Shown piece after piece: positions 26,918-35,024 of a stretch of 64,000 bases of DNA; positions within the stretch are counted from its first letter, which is position 1, and each line of letters begins with the position of its first letter. Made by a program: the position numbers and the translations under genes. Source of the stretch: Bacillus sp. Marseille-Q1617 (GTDB lineage: Bacteria; Bacillota; Bacilli; Bacillales; Bacillaceae_B). Below the pieces are notes generated by a model. That model was given only the letters and a program-made list of their open reading frames with translations, was not told where the DNA came from and did not search any database. The DNA lies in contig NZ_CAHJXM010000001.1 in assembly GCF_903645295.1 (NCBI RefSeq), positions 1,923,501 through 1,987,500 of the forward strand, given 5' to 3'.

Positions 26918-27460
26918 ATGTTCAAATCATTAACCACCAATAGACTCCAATTGAGACCCTTCACGAAGAGCGACGCCCCGGATATACAAAAGCTCGCAAG
27001 CAATAAGGAGGTAGCGGGGATTATCGGCTTGCCTCAGCCGTATTTATTACAGCACGCCATTGATTGGATCGATATCCAGCCGGCTTTATTCGAAAATGGC
27101 ACTGAATATCCATTGGCGATCACCCTGAAAGAAACCGATGAACTTATTGGAACCATTACGTTACGTGTCGATAAAAAAAACCAGAAGGGTGAGCTTGGGT
27201 ATTGGATAGGGCAACCTTATTGGGGCAGGGGACTTGCCACTGAAGCAGTGAAGAAAATGATGAATTTCGGAATTGAAGATCTTGGTCTTAACAAGATCTT
27301 TGCCTCTGCCTTGTCGAAAAACACTGGTTCGATAGCCGTTCTTCAAAAAGCTGGATTAAAAAGAGAAGGCGTACTGAAAGAGGATCGTTTGTTTTCTGGT
27401 CATTTTGAAGATATTGATATCTATGGAATTGTGAAGAAAGACTATGAAAGTAATCATTAA
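26918..27460 (+). CDS. GNAT acetyltransferase, RimJ/RimL type
   Basis: 180 residues, AGGGGTG upstream. TTNRLQLRPFTKSDAPDIQK, acetyl-CoA loop QPYWGRGLATEAVKKMM, and NTGSIAVLQKAGLKREGVLK are the RimJ/RimL signatures. It lies 22 bases after the TraB-family gene and is probably cotranscribed, without an obvious functional link. Two hairpins follow. Confidence 0.9.
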   Translation: MFKSLTTNRLQLRPFTKSDAPDIQKLASNKEVAGIIGLPQPYLLQHAIDWIDIQPALFENGTEYPLAITLKETDELIGTITLRVDKKNQKGELGYWIGQPYWGRGLATEAVKKMMNFGIEDLGLNKIFASALSKNTGSIAVLQKAGLKREGVLKEDRLFSGHFEDIDIYGIVKKDYESNH

Positions 27461-27467
27461 AAGAACG

Positions 27468-27499
27468 AAGGGAGAAAGACGTAACCTCTTTCCCTTTTT
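27468..27499 (+). terminator. Rho-independent terminator
   Basis: Arms AAGGGAGAAAGA and TCTTTCCCTT plus T run. Ends the TraB-GNAT transcript. Confidence 0.8.
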
Positions 27500-27508
27500 A
27501 AATCAACG

Positions 27509-27550
27509 AAAAGAACCGGCCGAGGAGATTATCTCAACTGGTTCTTTTTT
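27509..27550 (-). terminator. Terminator for the CBO0543-family gene
   Basis: Arms AAAAGAACCGG / CTGGTTCTTTT around a 16-20 base loop. On the minus strand it follows the CBO0543 stop; symmetrical, so may work both ways. Confidence 0.65.
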
Positions 27551-28053
27551 ATTTCCATACTGGAAGTTGGTTGTAAGGTATATTTTTCTGATAGGTAACT
27601 AATGAGTTTGTAGAGGAAACGTACTCCAATAAATGATCCAAAGATTGAACCAAGACTGAAGAGCCAGTTCCAATTTCGTTTATAGTCGATCAGTTTCGTA
27701 TTTCTTTCAAGAAAATGCTCTACAAGTGCCATAGGGAGGCTGAATGCTGTGCAAATTAAAAATATTGCTGGAAATCTTGAGTGTTTTGTCAATTGATTAA
27801 AATATACACAAGTTACCGGGAATAGCAGATAACTGAAAATGACGCTGATATCAAATGACTTAAAGAGAGTGACTGGATATTTAATATAGCCGTTTCGCAC
27901 AACGATTGTATCAAGAAAAGTTGCAACATAGCTTTTCAGCAGGAAGACAATATTCCAGTCTTTCATAGGGGGCTTCCGAATCAATTGAAAGAAAGCCAAA
28001 AACCCAAATATCATCAAGCCGCGCAATACTTTGGTTTCTAATTTGCGTTTCAT
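27529..28053 (-). CDS. CBO0543-family membrane protein
   Basis: 174 residues, AAAGAAAGG upstream on the minus strand. RKPPMKDWNIVFLLKSYVAT, then NGYIKYPVTLFKSFDISVIF and LLFPVTCVYFNQLTKHS, is the diagnostic pattern of the CBO0543 family of multi-pass membrane proteins found in spore-formers. About five transmembrane helices. Function unknown. Monocistronic. Confidence 0.88.
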   Translation of the reverse strand: MKRKLETKVLRGLMIFGFLAFFQLIRKPPMKDWNIVFLLKSYVATFLDTIVVRNGYIKYPVTLFKSFDISVIFSYLLFPVTCVYFNQLTKHSRFPAIFLICTAFSLPMALVEHFLERNTKLIDYKRNWNWLFSLGSIFGSFIGVRFLYKLISYLSEKYTLQPTSSMEIKKNQLR

Positions 28054-28223
28054 CTCTTCTTTCCTTTCTTGAAGTATTCTTATTAACTTTTCCTTATCGA
28101 GTGTATTTATTCAATCATGAACCTGTATCCAAGTAGTTCTTAAAGAGTAAACTTTCCCACTAATAAAGGTTTAACACTCAAGAGATAATAAGAGGGTAGC
28201 TGTCATTAAAAGGGGGATTTCAA

Positions 28224-28595
28224 ATGAATAATTTTCAGTGGTTAACATCACTCATTAATACTAGGAATTTGATGCAGTTGACGGGATTCATGAGGAAAAG
28301 ACGTAAAAACAGAGGGACATTACTATGGTCTCTAATTGGGGCAGCAGTGATGGGTGCTGTATTTGCCATTACAAGAGGAAGAATGTCTGCGAGCACGTTT
28401 GGACCGTTAAAAAGCTTTGCAAATAATATGCAACACAAGTTTCAACAGCCAAATCGGCCTTATGCTGCCGGAATGACAGAATTTGCAGATGAATTATTAC
28501 CACAAGTTACTTCTAAGATGCATCCAACTAACGCAACAAGGGAACACGATCAAACGTCACCTCCCTTTAAAAGTGATCAGACGCTTGGTGAGTAA
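28224..28595 (+). CDS. Hypothetical small membrane-associated protein
   Basis: 123 residues, AAAGGGGG upstream. A basic N-terminal amphipathic stretch is followed by one hydrophobic segment (LLWSLIGAAVMGAVFAITRG) and a polar, Pro/Thr-rich C-terminus (PTNATREHDQTSPPFKSDQT). The layout (RKRRKNRGTLLW-helix-RGR) is like other small Bacillus membrane proteins of unknown role. Monocistronic with terminator. Confidence 0.65.
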   Translation: MNNFQWLTSLINTRNLMQLTGFMRKRRKNRGTLLWSLIGAAVMGAVFAITRGRMSASTFGPLKSFANNMQHKFQQPNRPYAAGMTEFADELLPQVTSKMHPTNATREHDQTSPPFKSDQTLGE

Positions 28596-28648
28596 TCACT
28601 TATACGTCCAAGAAGTGGCTGGGACAAATAAGTTTTAGCCTAAGTAAT

Positions 28649-28694
28649 ACCCGAACTTATTCGCCATCCAGCTGGCAAGTCAGTTCGGGTTTTT
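28649..28694 (+). terminator. Rho-independent terminator
   Basis: Arms ACCCGAACT / AGTTCGGGT and five T. Preceded by a GGCTGGGACAAA word (28,617-28,628) that recurs in altered form at 32,840, a widespread Firmicutes terminator-associated repeat. Confidence 0.75.
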
Positions 28695-28752
28695 AGTTTA
28701 CATGTTATTTTAGAAATTCAATAAAAAAGAGAGAGTCCTTTGAGCAATACGC

Positions 28753-29700
28753 TCATTCAAAGACTTCTCCCGTCATAACTGACATAAATCGGTTAAAAAA
28801 CTTCCTGTAATCAAATCCGAATGCAATGCGGTGCTTTTTAGCATCTTCCTCAAACTTGATATACGGCCTGATATCTGTGATGCTTTGCCCTTGATTGATA
28901 CGCCCTTCCGTTGTCTCAATATAAACGGGCAGTTCCCTGAAGGTGAACATATCTTCATAAAGAGGGGCCATAAGGGTAATCGCATCATGTACAGGGCTAC
29001 CCTGAATATCTGGATTTCGTTCCTTATAGAAAGCATAATAGTAATCGAGCAGGGGTTTTAACAGCTCCGTACGTCCTTTGGAGTCTATATAGTCCACCAT
29101 TTCAGGCGTTACGATTGCATAATCAGTGACATTCAGTGGAATGATTGTTAAGTTATCCGCATAGTTCATCACCAGTCTTGCCGCAACCGGATCTGAATAA
29201 AAGTTTGCTTCTGAGACCGCTGTTACATTTCCCGGAACCCAAAATGCGCCTCCCATCACATAAATTTCCTTCACTGTACCCATTAAGGCAGGGTACAGAA
29301 TATACATGGTTGCGAGCGACGTTAACCTTCCTACACTCACTATGGTTAATTCTCCATCATATTGTTCAATGATTTTCACGATTTCGAAAAAGTTTTCAGT
29401 TGTGTTCCCTAATTTATCGGGAATGATTGGCCCCAAGCCGTACTCCCCATGGATTTCCGGGTAAAATATTGGTTCTTTGGCTGTCATGGGAATTTCTGCG
29501 CCCCCGATAATAGGAAACTTCTTTTCTTCCGGAACATATGTCATTAAGAAATTCGCTGTCTGGATTGCACGAACCCTTGGTACATTTCCATAATCCGCTA
29601 CAACTCCGACAAGTTCTATCTCATCACTTAAGTATGCATAAATTAGCGCAATGGTGTCATCGATTCCGACATCAGCGAAAAGCAGAACCTTCTTTTTCAC
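28753..29700 (-). CDS. Inosine-uridine-type nucleoside hydrolase
   Basis: 315 residues from a GTG preceded seven bases upstream by GGCAGGAG; a longer frame from ATG at 29,793 adds 31 residues unlike the family. The N-terminus carries the Ca-binding signature as LLFADVGIDDTIALIYAYLS (usual DTDxxxDD; here DVGIDD, so one Asp is replaced by Gly-Ile). Later landmarks are YVMGGAFWVPGNVTAVSEAN and PVHDAI with the catalytic-loop His. It cleaves the N-glycosidic bond of ribonucleosides. Monocistronic, own terminator not obvious. Confidence 0.85.
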   Translation of the reverse strand: MKKKVLLFADVGIDDTIALIYAYLSDEIELVGVVADYGNVPRVRAIQTANFLMTYVPEEKKFPIIGGAEIPMTAKEPIFYPEIHGEYGLGPIIPDKLGNTTENFFEIVKIIEQYDGELTIVSVGRLTSLATMYILYPALMGTVKEIYVMGGAFWVPGNVTAVSEANFYSDPVAARLVMNYADNLTIIPLNVTDYAIVTPEMVDYIDSKGRTELLKPLLDYYYAFYKERNPDIQGSPVHDAITLMAPLYEDMFTFRELPVYIETTEGRINQGQSITDIRPYIKFEEDAKKHRIAFGFDYRKFFNRFMSVMTGEVFE

Positions 29701-30003
29701 AAGGAAACACTCCTGCCCTGTTTTTTTCACATTATATGGGAACCGGATATTGTCCCGTGTCAAAATGGCCGGAATACTAGGATCATGCTCCATTCATAAT
29801 AAATTTTATAAATTTCTACCCAAACTATTGAACTTAACGGTACCGTAAATGGTAAAATGAAAGTATCGGAATATTCTTAAAATAAAATGAGCAACGATAT
29901 AGTTCAAGAGAAATTGAATCTATAGGTGAGAAATAAATGAATGTACCCGTTCAGGACTGCCGCCATGCTGCAGGAAAATAAGTAAAAGGAGAGAAGGTAC
30001 ATA

Positions 30004-31686
30004 ATGAAGAAAATAGAAAACTTTTATCTTGAGGATCCTCACCTTCAGCAGCTTATGCGCCGCTATCTTAAAGGCGATTTTTATCAATGGGCGAATAAGG
30101 AACTGGCCGATTTCGGTGAAATGTGTGCTGTCAGTATCGATGAGCGGGCGGTTCACACCGACCGTGAAGGGCAGCCCCGGCTGATCAAATATAATCGCTT
30201 CGGTGAAGAAATTTCAGAGATCTGGGTGAATGAAGGTTATAAGAAAACAGTCGAGGAGACTTATGAAAAAGGAATTGTGGGTTATATACACAAAGAAATA
30301 CCCGAACTGGGGTGCAAGGGAAATTATCTTTATTCCTATGCCCAAGGATATCTCTTGTCACAAACCGAGCCAGGGTTTTACTGTCCAGTCACATTAACAA
30401 TGGCAACGGCACTGCTGCTGGAAAAATATGCACCATCGGAAGTGAAAGAAAAGTTCTTGAAGCATGTGTTGGCGACGGGAGAAGTCGAATTGTATGAAGG
30501 AGCTACTTTCCTGACCGAGAGACAGGGGGGCTCGGATGTAGGGGCGAATTCAGTGCGTGCGGTTGAGAAGGGCAATGGCTATGAACTCTTTGGAGAAAAG
30601 TATTTCGCCTCCAATTCCGGTATGTGCGGTGTCGCAATGGTCCTGGCACGGATCGACGGTGCTCGAGGAGGTACAAAAGGACTCAGTTTGTTCGCAGTGC
30701 CATGGAGAAAGGAGGACGGCAGATTGAATGGCATTCATATCCGCAGATTGAAGGATAAGCTTGGCGTTCGTGCTGTACCTTCTGCTGAAATCGAGTTTGA
30801 TGGAGCGAAAGCATACCTTGTGGGTGAACCGAATAAAGGCATTTATTATATGATGGAAGCCTTGAACCTGTCGCGGATCTGCAATGCCGTTGCGTCGATC
30901 GGTATCATGCGCCGAGCCTATTTGGAAGCGAGAAATTATGCGTGTTTCCGTGAGGCGTTTGGTGAGAAGCTGACGCACTACCCCATGATCAGAGAAAGTC
31001 TCGTTCAGTTGGCTGCTAAACAAGAGGTCGAGACGAGTGCAGTCTTCAGTTTGGTGGAAAAGTTTGACCGCGCAGCAAATGATGATATCCCCACAACTGA
31101 AGATGAAGAGGCGCTCACCAGGCTGCTCATCGCCATTTTGAAGAAAGAGAGTGCAGAACAGGCCATTCATTTTTCACATGAAGCAATTGAAATTCATGGA
31201 GGCAACGGGTATATCGAGGACTTCGTTCTGCCCCGCCTGCTAAGGGATGCACAAGTACTTACCGTCTGGGAGGGGACCGCGAATATACTAGGTCTTGAAG
31301 TGCTCCGCTTGATGAAGAAACATGAGGTACATGAGTTGTTTATCAAGGAAATGAAGAAGGTGATTGCTGGACTTCCTGAGGATCTTAGTATGTTAACTAC
31401 AACGGTTCGAGAAGGATTGACTATCCTGGAAACCGTATTGGATAAAGTAGCAAGTGCTCATGAAGACACCCAGACGTATCACAGTAAGCGTATAGCGGAG
31501 TTAATGGTAAGGGTTTATGAAAGTGTCGTCGCATTGAGTGATGCAGCATTATTTGGGGGCGAGCGCAAGCGAATGATCGCAGAAGTGTTCATTGAGAATG
31601 CTTGGAAAAAGAATGAGTGGCTGGATTCAGAAATGAAATCACTTAAATATTTTGATGAAATCGTAGCAGTGAACGTTAAAGTTTAG
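30004..31686 (+). CDS. AidB-like acyl-CoA dehydrogenase
   Basis: 560 residues, AAAAGGAGAG upstream. FLTERQGGSDVGANSVRAVE and the YFASNSGMCGVAMVLARIDG region bind FAD and substrate; RDAQVLTVWEGTANILGLEV is the C-terminal ACAD signature with Glu-Gly-Thr. It is longer than classical ACADs owing to N- and C-terminal extensions, as in E. coli AidB, an alkylation-stress flavoprotein with weak isovaleryl-CoA dehydrogenase activity. No other beta-oxidation genes flank it, favouring an AidB-type role. Confidence 0.88.
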   Translation: MKKIENFYLEDPHLQQLMRRYLKGDFYQWANKELADFGEMCAVSIDERAVHTDREGQPRLIKYNRFGEEISEIWVNEGYKKTVEETYEKGIVGYIHKEIPELGCKGNYLYSYAQGYLLSQTEPGFYCPVTLTMATALLLEKYAPSEVKEKFLKHVLATGEVELYEGATFLTERQGGSDVGANSVRAVEKGNGYELFGEKYFASNSGMCGVAMVLARIDGARGGTKGLSLFAVPWRKEDGRLNGIHIRRLKDKLGVRAVPSAEIEFDGAKAYLVGEPNKGIYYMMEALNLSRICNAVASIGIMRRAYLEARNYACFREAFGEKLTHYPMIRESLVQLAAKQEVETSAVFSLVEKFDRAANDDIPTTEDEEALTRLLIAILKKESAEQAIHFSHEAIEIHGGNGYIEDFVLPRLLRDAQVLTVWEGTANILGLEVLRLMKKHEVHELFIKEMKKVIAGLPEDLSMLTTTVREGLTILETVLDKVASAHEDTQTYHSKRIAELMVRVYESVVALSDAALFGGERKRMIAEVFIENAWKKNEWLDSEMKSLKYFDEIVAVNVKV

Positions 31687-31697
31687 TAGTGGTGGAT

Positions 31698-31729
31698 TCC
31701 CCAGGCATACAGGTGCCCGGGGATTTTTT
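31698..31729 (+). terminator. Rho-independent terminator
   Basis: Stem TCCCCAGGCA / TGCCCGGGGA with one mismatch, then six T. The T run overlaps the stop codon of the convergent 27-residue Cys-rich gene. Confidence 0.85.
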
Positions 31730-31811
31730 ATTTTTCACAGCAGCATGGACAATCACATTCTTTTTTTGTTTGGCATTTACATCGCTTACACGTGCAGTTT
31801 TTCTTGATCAT
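31728..31811 (-). CDS. 27-residue cysteine-rich peptide
   Basis: ATG is preceded at four bases by GGAGGTGAC, an almost perfect anti-16S match, a strong argument for translation. The 27 residues start MIKKNC and hold nine Cys (positions 6, 8, 11, 13, 19, 21, 23, 24, 25), mostly in CxC or CCC clusters, plus eight basic residues (seven Lys, one Arg). No signal peptide. The composition is that of a tiny metallothionein-like metal binder, probably Zn or Cu. It is too short for routine annotation. Convergent with the AidB-like gene, sharing its terminator. Alternative: small spore-coat component. Confidence 0.6.
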   Translation of the reverse strand: MIKKNCTCKRCKCQTKKECDCPCCCEK

Positions 31812-32012
31812 GGGGTCACCTCCACCGCTGGGTTTATTAGTAACAAGGGTAACCAACTTTGATGTTTTCATACTACTTCAAAAATTTTCTTGTGTTCTAA
31901 GCAACACAGTATAGAAAAGAGCTTTATTAAAACAAATTATCACTAGTCATGGCATGTTTTCCTTCTCTACTGCACATATTATTCCCAACTCAAATGAAAG
32001 GAGATGCGTATA

Positions 32013-32153
32013 TTGAAAGAAGAAAAACATAATAAAGATGTACCACTGAAGGAAAAGGGCGACATGCAAACCATAGAGAATATTTCAAACAGTGAGAACG
32101 TACAGTCCCAACCACAACCCCAGCCAAAAGATTATGATGAAATCGAATATTGA
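32013..32153 (+). CDS. Small hydrophilic protein, 46 residues
   Basis: Starts at TTG (MKEEKHNKDVPLKEK) nine bases after AAAGGAG; an in-frame ATG at 32,004 lies too close to the ribosome site. Highly charged N-terminus, a Gln-Pro repeat (QSQPQPQP) and acidic ending DYDEIEY; no Cys, no helix. Likely disordered. No family recognised. A terminator-like repeat follows within 30 bases. Confidence 0.55.
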   Translation: MKEEKHNKDVPLKEKGDMQTIENISNSENVQSQPQPQPKDYDEIEY

Positions 32154-32180
32154 ATCGGTTATCATTAACATAATGACAAT

Positions 32181-32216
32181 GGCCCGTCCCTTATATGAAG
32201 CGTTAAGGGACGGGTC
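32181..32216 (+). terminator. Terminator / second copy of GGGACGGG repeat
   Basis: Arms GGCCCGTCCCTTA (32,181) and TAAGGGACGGGTC (ending 32,216), with AAGCGTTA at the loop/stem edge, shared with the element at 18,247. Follows the 46-residue gene. Confidence 0.7.
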
Positions 32217-32236
32217 TTCACATAGGGGGATGCAGG

Positions 32237-32761
32237 ATGGTTGAAGTGGTGGTCAGACAGGAAATAATGGATGATTTTGCATTAATAAAAGATGTAAACG
32301 ATCTCGCTTTTAAGAAGGAAGATGAATCGATTCTTATTGAGAAAATCAGGGAGAGTGAGGCATATATTCCGGAGCTTTCTCTTGTCGCGGTGACAGATCG
32401 AAAATTCTTGGCTGGACATATTCTATTCAGTAAAATACATATAGAGAATCATACGGGAAAAATGATTCCCTCCGTCGCATTGGGCCCTATTGCGGTACAC
32501 CCGGATTATCAAGGGACGGGTATCGGGACTTCCCTGATACAGGAAGGAATTGCACGTGCAAGGAAGCTGGGATATACTTCAATGATCGTGCTGGGTCATC
32601 CGGCATACTATCCCCGCTTTGGATTTAAACGGGCAAGTGAGTTTGAAATAAAAGCCCCAATTGACATAGGGGACGAATACTTTATGGCGATGGAATTAGA
32701 AAGAGGCGGACTTAAGGGAATCACCGGCACAGTTCGTTATTCTGATCCTTTTGGAATCTAA
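32237..32761 (+). CDS. YhbS-type GNAT acetyltransferase
   Basis: 174 residues, ATAGGGGGATG upstream. ALGPIAVHPDYQGTGIGTSL is the acetyl-CoA loop (QGTGIG), followed by GYTSMIVLGHPAYYPRFGFK, diagnostic of the YhbS branch. Substrate unknown. It begins 20 bases after the dispersed repeat. Confidence 0.9.
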   Translation: MVEVVVRQEIMDDFALIKDVNDLAFKKEDESILIEKIRESEAYIPELSLVAVTDRKFLAGHILFSKIHIENHTGKMIPSVALGPIAVHPDYQGTGIGTSLIQEGIARARKLGYTSMIVLGHPAYYPRFGFKRASEFEIKAPIDIGDEYFMAMELERGGLKGITGTVRYSDPFGI

Positions 32762-32837
32762 TGAATATGATTGCTCTCTTGCAAGAAAAAAAAGATAAAT
32801 TTAAAGATTGATTAATAAATATATGAAAAGATTTAAG

Positions 32838-32870
32838 AGGCTGGACAAAGTGTTGTGTCCCAGCCTTCTT
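32838..32870 (+). terminator. Rho-independent terminator (GGCTGG...CCAGCC repeat)
   Basis: Arms AGGCTGGACAA and TTGTGTCCCAGCCT, one bulged base. Related by sequence to the GGCTGGGACAAA word near 28,617. Confidence 0.65.
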
Positions 32871-33009
32871 CATTATCAATTTAATTCATTTCTGCAACAG
32901 TGGCAGCCTATGCTGATTGTCGAATTTCTGTCAGTTTTTTTGCCTAATGGGTTTTATAAACATGCTATGATAGTCTTATGCTTATTTTTATAAAATGGGG
33001 GAGAACGCA

Positions 33010-33681
33010 TTGAGTACAAAGAAAGCATCACCAATGAAATACTTAGTTATCATTACTCTATTGGTTGCCGTACTATTAGCAGCGATAGTCATGCTGAATA
33101 ATAAAGCGCAGCCTAAGGATGAAACTCTCGAGTCTCATCCATCGACGGATGGTCAGCCGATCCTCGGCGAAGAGGGTGCACCTGTCTCGATCGTTGAGTT
33201 CGGGGATTTCAAGTGTCCCGCATGCAAAGCATGGGGAGAACAGATTTATCCTAGAGTCAAGAGTGACTTTATTGATACGGGCAAAGCGAATTTAACGTAT
33301 GTAAATGTTTTATTCCATGGAGAAGAATCGATCCTTGCAGCACAGGCTGCAGAATCAGTTTTTAAACATGATCCCGATTCTTATTGGGAGTTCCAGAAGG
33401 AATTATATAAAGAGCAGCCTCAAGGCGGAAATCATGATGCTGCCTGGGTGACAGTGGACAAGCTGGTTGAAGTGGCTGAAAAGACCACAGATATGGATGC
33501 TGAACAATTGAAAAAGGATATTGAAGGTGAAGCAGCCAAAGACCAGCTTAACATCGATACAAATCTGGTAGAAGAATTTAACATAGAGCAAACACCGACA
33601 ATTATTATCAACGGAACAAAATTAGAAGATCCATATGATTATGAAAGAATTAAATCACTTATTGAAGAAGGTCAGGAGTAA
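33010..33681 (+). CDS. bdbD: BdbD thiol-disulfide oxidoreductase (DsbA-like)
   Basis: 223 residues from TTG at 33,010, placed six bases after GGGGGAG; the ATG at 32,995 overlaps that site. One N-terminal helix (YLVIITLLVAVLLAAIV) anchors it outside the membrane. The thioredoxin fold carries the active site CPAC at Cys69-Cys72 in FGDFKCPACKAW, and the cis-Pro loop is EQTPTIIING. It oxidises exported proteins to form disulfides. The next gene, overlapping by one base, is its reoxidising partner BdbC, so the pair is a complete oxidative folding system. Confidence 0.95.
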   Translation: MSTKKASPMKYLVIITLLVAVLLAAIVMLNNKAQPKDETLESHPSTDGQPILGEEGAPVSIVEFGDFKCPACKAWGEQIYPRVKSDFIDTGKANLTYVNVLFHGEESILAAQAAESVFKHDPDSYWEFQKELYKEQPQGGNHDAAWVTVDKLVEVAEKTTDMDAEQLKKDIEGEAAKDQLNIDTNLVEEFNIEQTPTIIINGTKLEDPYDYERIKSLIEEGQE

Positions 33682-34106
33682 TGAACGGGGAAAAGATTGA
33701 TAAAACCCAACTTTTCATGTATGGAGCCTGGCTGATTTCAATCACTGCCACTTTGGGAAGCTTATATTTCAGTGAAGTGAAAGGGTTTATTCCATGTGAA
33801 CTATGCTGGTATCAGCGGATATTCATGTATCCGTTGACCCTGATACTCGGTGTAGCCACTTTCCAAAATGATTCAGGCTTAAAGAAAATCGTCCTTCCAA
33901 TGTCCATATTTGGAGGCATCATTTCAGTTTTTCATTATCTGGAGCAGAAGGTGCCAGGATTTGGAGGCATCAAGCCATGTGCAAGCGGAGTTCCATGCAA
34001 TGCAGAATATATCAATTGGTTAGGCTTCATCACGATTCCATTTTTGGCATTGACCGCATTTAGTCTGATCACTATCTTTACTTTCTTCTGGACGAAATCC
34101 AAATAA
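33681..34106 (+). CDS. bdbC: BdbC disulfide formation protein (DsbB-like)
   Basis: 141 residues, start overlapping the bdbD stop (TAATG), hence translationally coupled. Four transmembrane helices; the first redox pair is Cys39-Glu-Leu-Cys42 in PCELCWYQRIFMYPL and the second is Cys100/Cys106 in KPCASGVPC. It accepts electrons from BdbD and passes them to quinone. Length matches Bacillus BdbC. A perfect 13-bp terminator follows. Confidence 0.95.
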   Translation: MNGEKIDKTQLFMYGAWLISITATLGSLYFSEVKGFIPCELCWYQRIFMYPLTLILGVATFQNDSGLKKIVLPMSIFGGIISVFHYLEQKVPGFGGIKPCASGVPCNAEYINWLGFITIPFLALTAFSLITIFTFFWTKSK

Positions 34107-34110
34107 TAAA

Positions 34111-34146
34111 GAAAAGCTGAAGTTGTCATGACTTCAGCTTTTCTCT
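34111..34146 (+). terminator. Rho-independent terminator
   Basis: Perfect stem GAAAAGCTGAAGT / ACTTCAGCTTTTC. Between convergent bdbC and the YnfA-like gene; probably serves both. Confidence 0.85.
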
Positions 34147-34477
34147 ATCTTGGTGCCCATAAAATAACGGACACACCAATCATACATATAGCAGCACCAA
34201 TGAAATCATACATATCAGGTGTGTTTTTATCGACCCACCACCCCCACAGAATGGCAAGGATGATGAACACTCCACCGTAAGCAGCATACACCCTTCCGAA
34301 GGTCGGGAAGTTTTGCAGCGTTGGAATGATTCCGTACAACACCAGGATCAAGCTGCCGAATACCCCATACCATGGTGAAGCATTTTCTCTCAGCCAGAGC
34401 CAGATTAGGTAACCTCCGCCAATTTCCGCCAGCCCTGCAATGATAAATAAACCAATGGCTGTCAACATGTTAAACAC
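34145..34477 (-). CDS. YnfA/UPF0060-family small membrane protein
   Basis: 110 residues with four transmembrane helices. [20 protein letters not shown] and [20 protein letters not shown] are the UPF0060 signature, including the conserved Glu of the first helix and the RVYAAYGG motif. The family is related to SMR transporters and has been linked to drug or cation efflux, though evidence is thin. Convergent with bdbDC, divergent from the cadmium-type metal operon. Confidence 0.9.
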   Translation of the reverse strand: MFNMLTAIGLFIIAGLAEIGGGYLIWLWLRENASPWYGVFGSLILVLYGIIPTLQNFPTFGRVYAAYGGVFIILAILWGWWVDKNTPDMYDFIGAAICMIGVSVILWAPR

Positions 34478-34554
34478 TACCTTTCATAAAATAGAAGAGA
34501 TTGGTACAAGTATATCAAAGGCGGCTGCCAGAACATATCCTCTACATATTATAT

Positions 34555-34616
34555 TTGACAGCTCCACGAACTTTTTTTATCATAAAAATACAATACATGA
34601 ACACATTGTCATATAT
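34555..34616 (+). promoter_or_regulatory. Promoter and ArsR-type operator of the metal-export operon
   Basis: TTGACA (34,555-34,560), exactly 17 bases, TATCAT (34,578-34,583). Starting ten bases on, 34,593-34,616 is an imperfect 12+12 dyad (ATACATGAACAC / ATTGTCATATAT, 8 of 12 positions symmetrical), the size and AT-rich style of SmtB/CzrA/CadC operators. Overlap with the start of transcription predicts repression by the regulator encoded immediately downstream, released by metal. Confidence 0.7.
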
Positions 34617-34639
34617 TGAAGTAGAATAGGAGTGACACC

Positions 34640-35005
34640 ATGGGAAAAAATAATAAAGAAGATAAATTAGTCGAGTTTAAAAATGCAGAGTCAGCCAGCA
34701 ATCAGGAAAACTGTGTTGAAATCGATGAAGAAACACTTTTCATCGTTACGCAAACGTTCAAAGCATTATCTGAACCGACAAGGGTGAAAATATTGCATTT
34801 ATTAGCTCAAAAGGAGCATTCAGTAAATGAAATTGCGGAAAGATTGTCACTCCTCCAAACGACAGTTTCACATCAATTACGGTTCTTGAAGAATCTTCGA
34901 TTGGTCAAATACAGACGTGAAGGGACAACGCTTTATTATTCTGCTGATGATGATCATGTGATGAACATGCTTCAGCAGACGATGCATCATGCAAGACATC
35001 ACTAA
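34640..35005 (+). CDS. ArsR/SmtB-family metal-sensing repressor
   Basis: 121 residues, AGGAGTG upstream. Winged helix at [18 protein letters not shown] and [20 protein letters not shown]. The C-terminal helix has the Asp/His set of the CzrA/SmtB alpha-5 site (DDDHVMN then MHHARHH), suited to Zn or Co. A lone Cys in ENCVEID near the N-terminus could contribute to a CadC-like alpha-3N site but the typical CxC/ELCV pair is incomplete. It probably represses itself and the ATPase 19 bases downstream, detaching on metal binding. Confidence 0.92.
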   Translation: MGKNNKEDKLVEFKNAESASNQENCVEIDEETLFIVTQTFKALSEPTRVKILHLLAQKEHSVNEIAERLSLLQTTVSHQLRFLKNLRLVKYRREGTTLYYSADDDHVMNMLQQTMHHARHH

Positions 35006-35024
35006 CTATCACGGGGGAATATCC

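Noticed and set aside
30550..31170. 206-residue minus-strand frame inside the AidB-like gene
   Set aside because: Shadow of a strongly conserved acyl-CoA dehydrogenase coding region; no family features on the minus strand.
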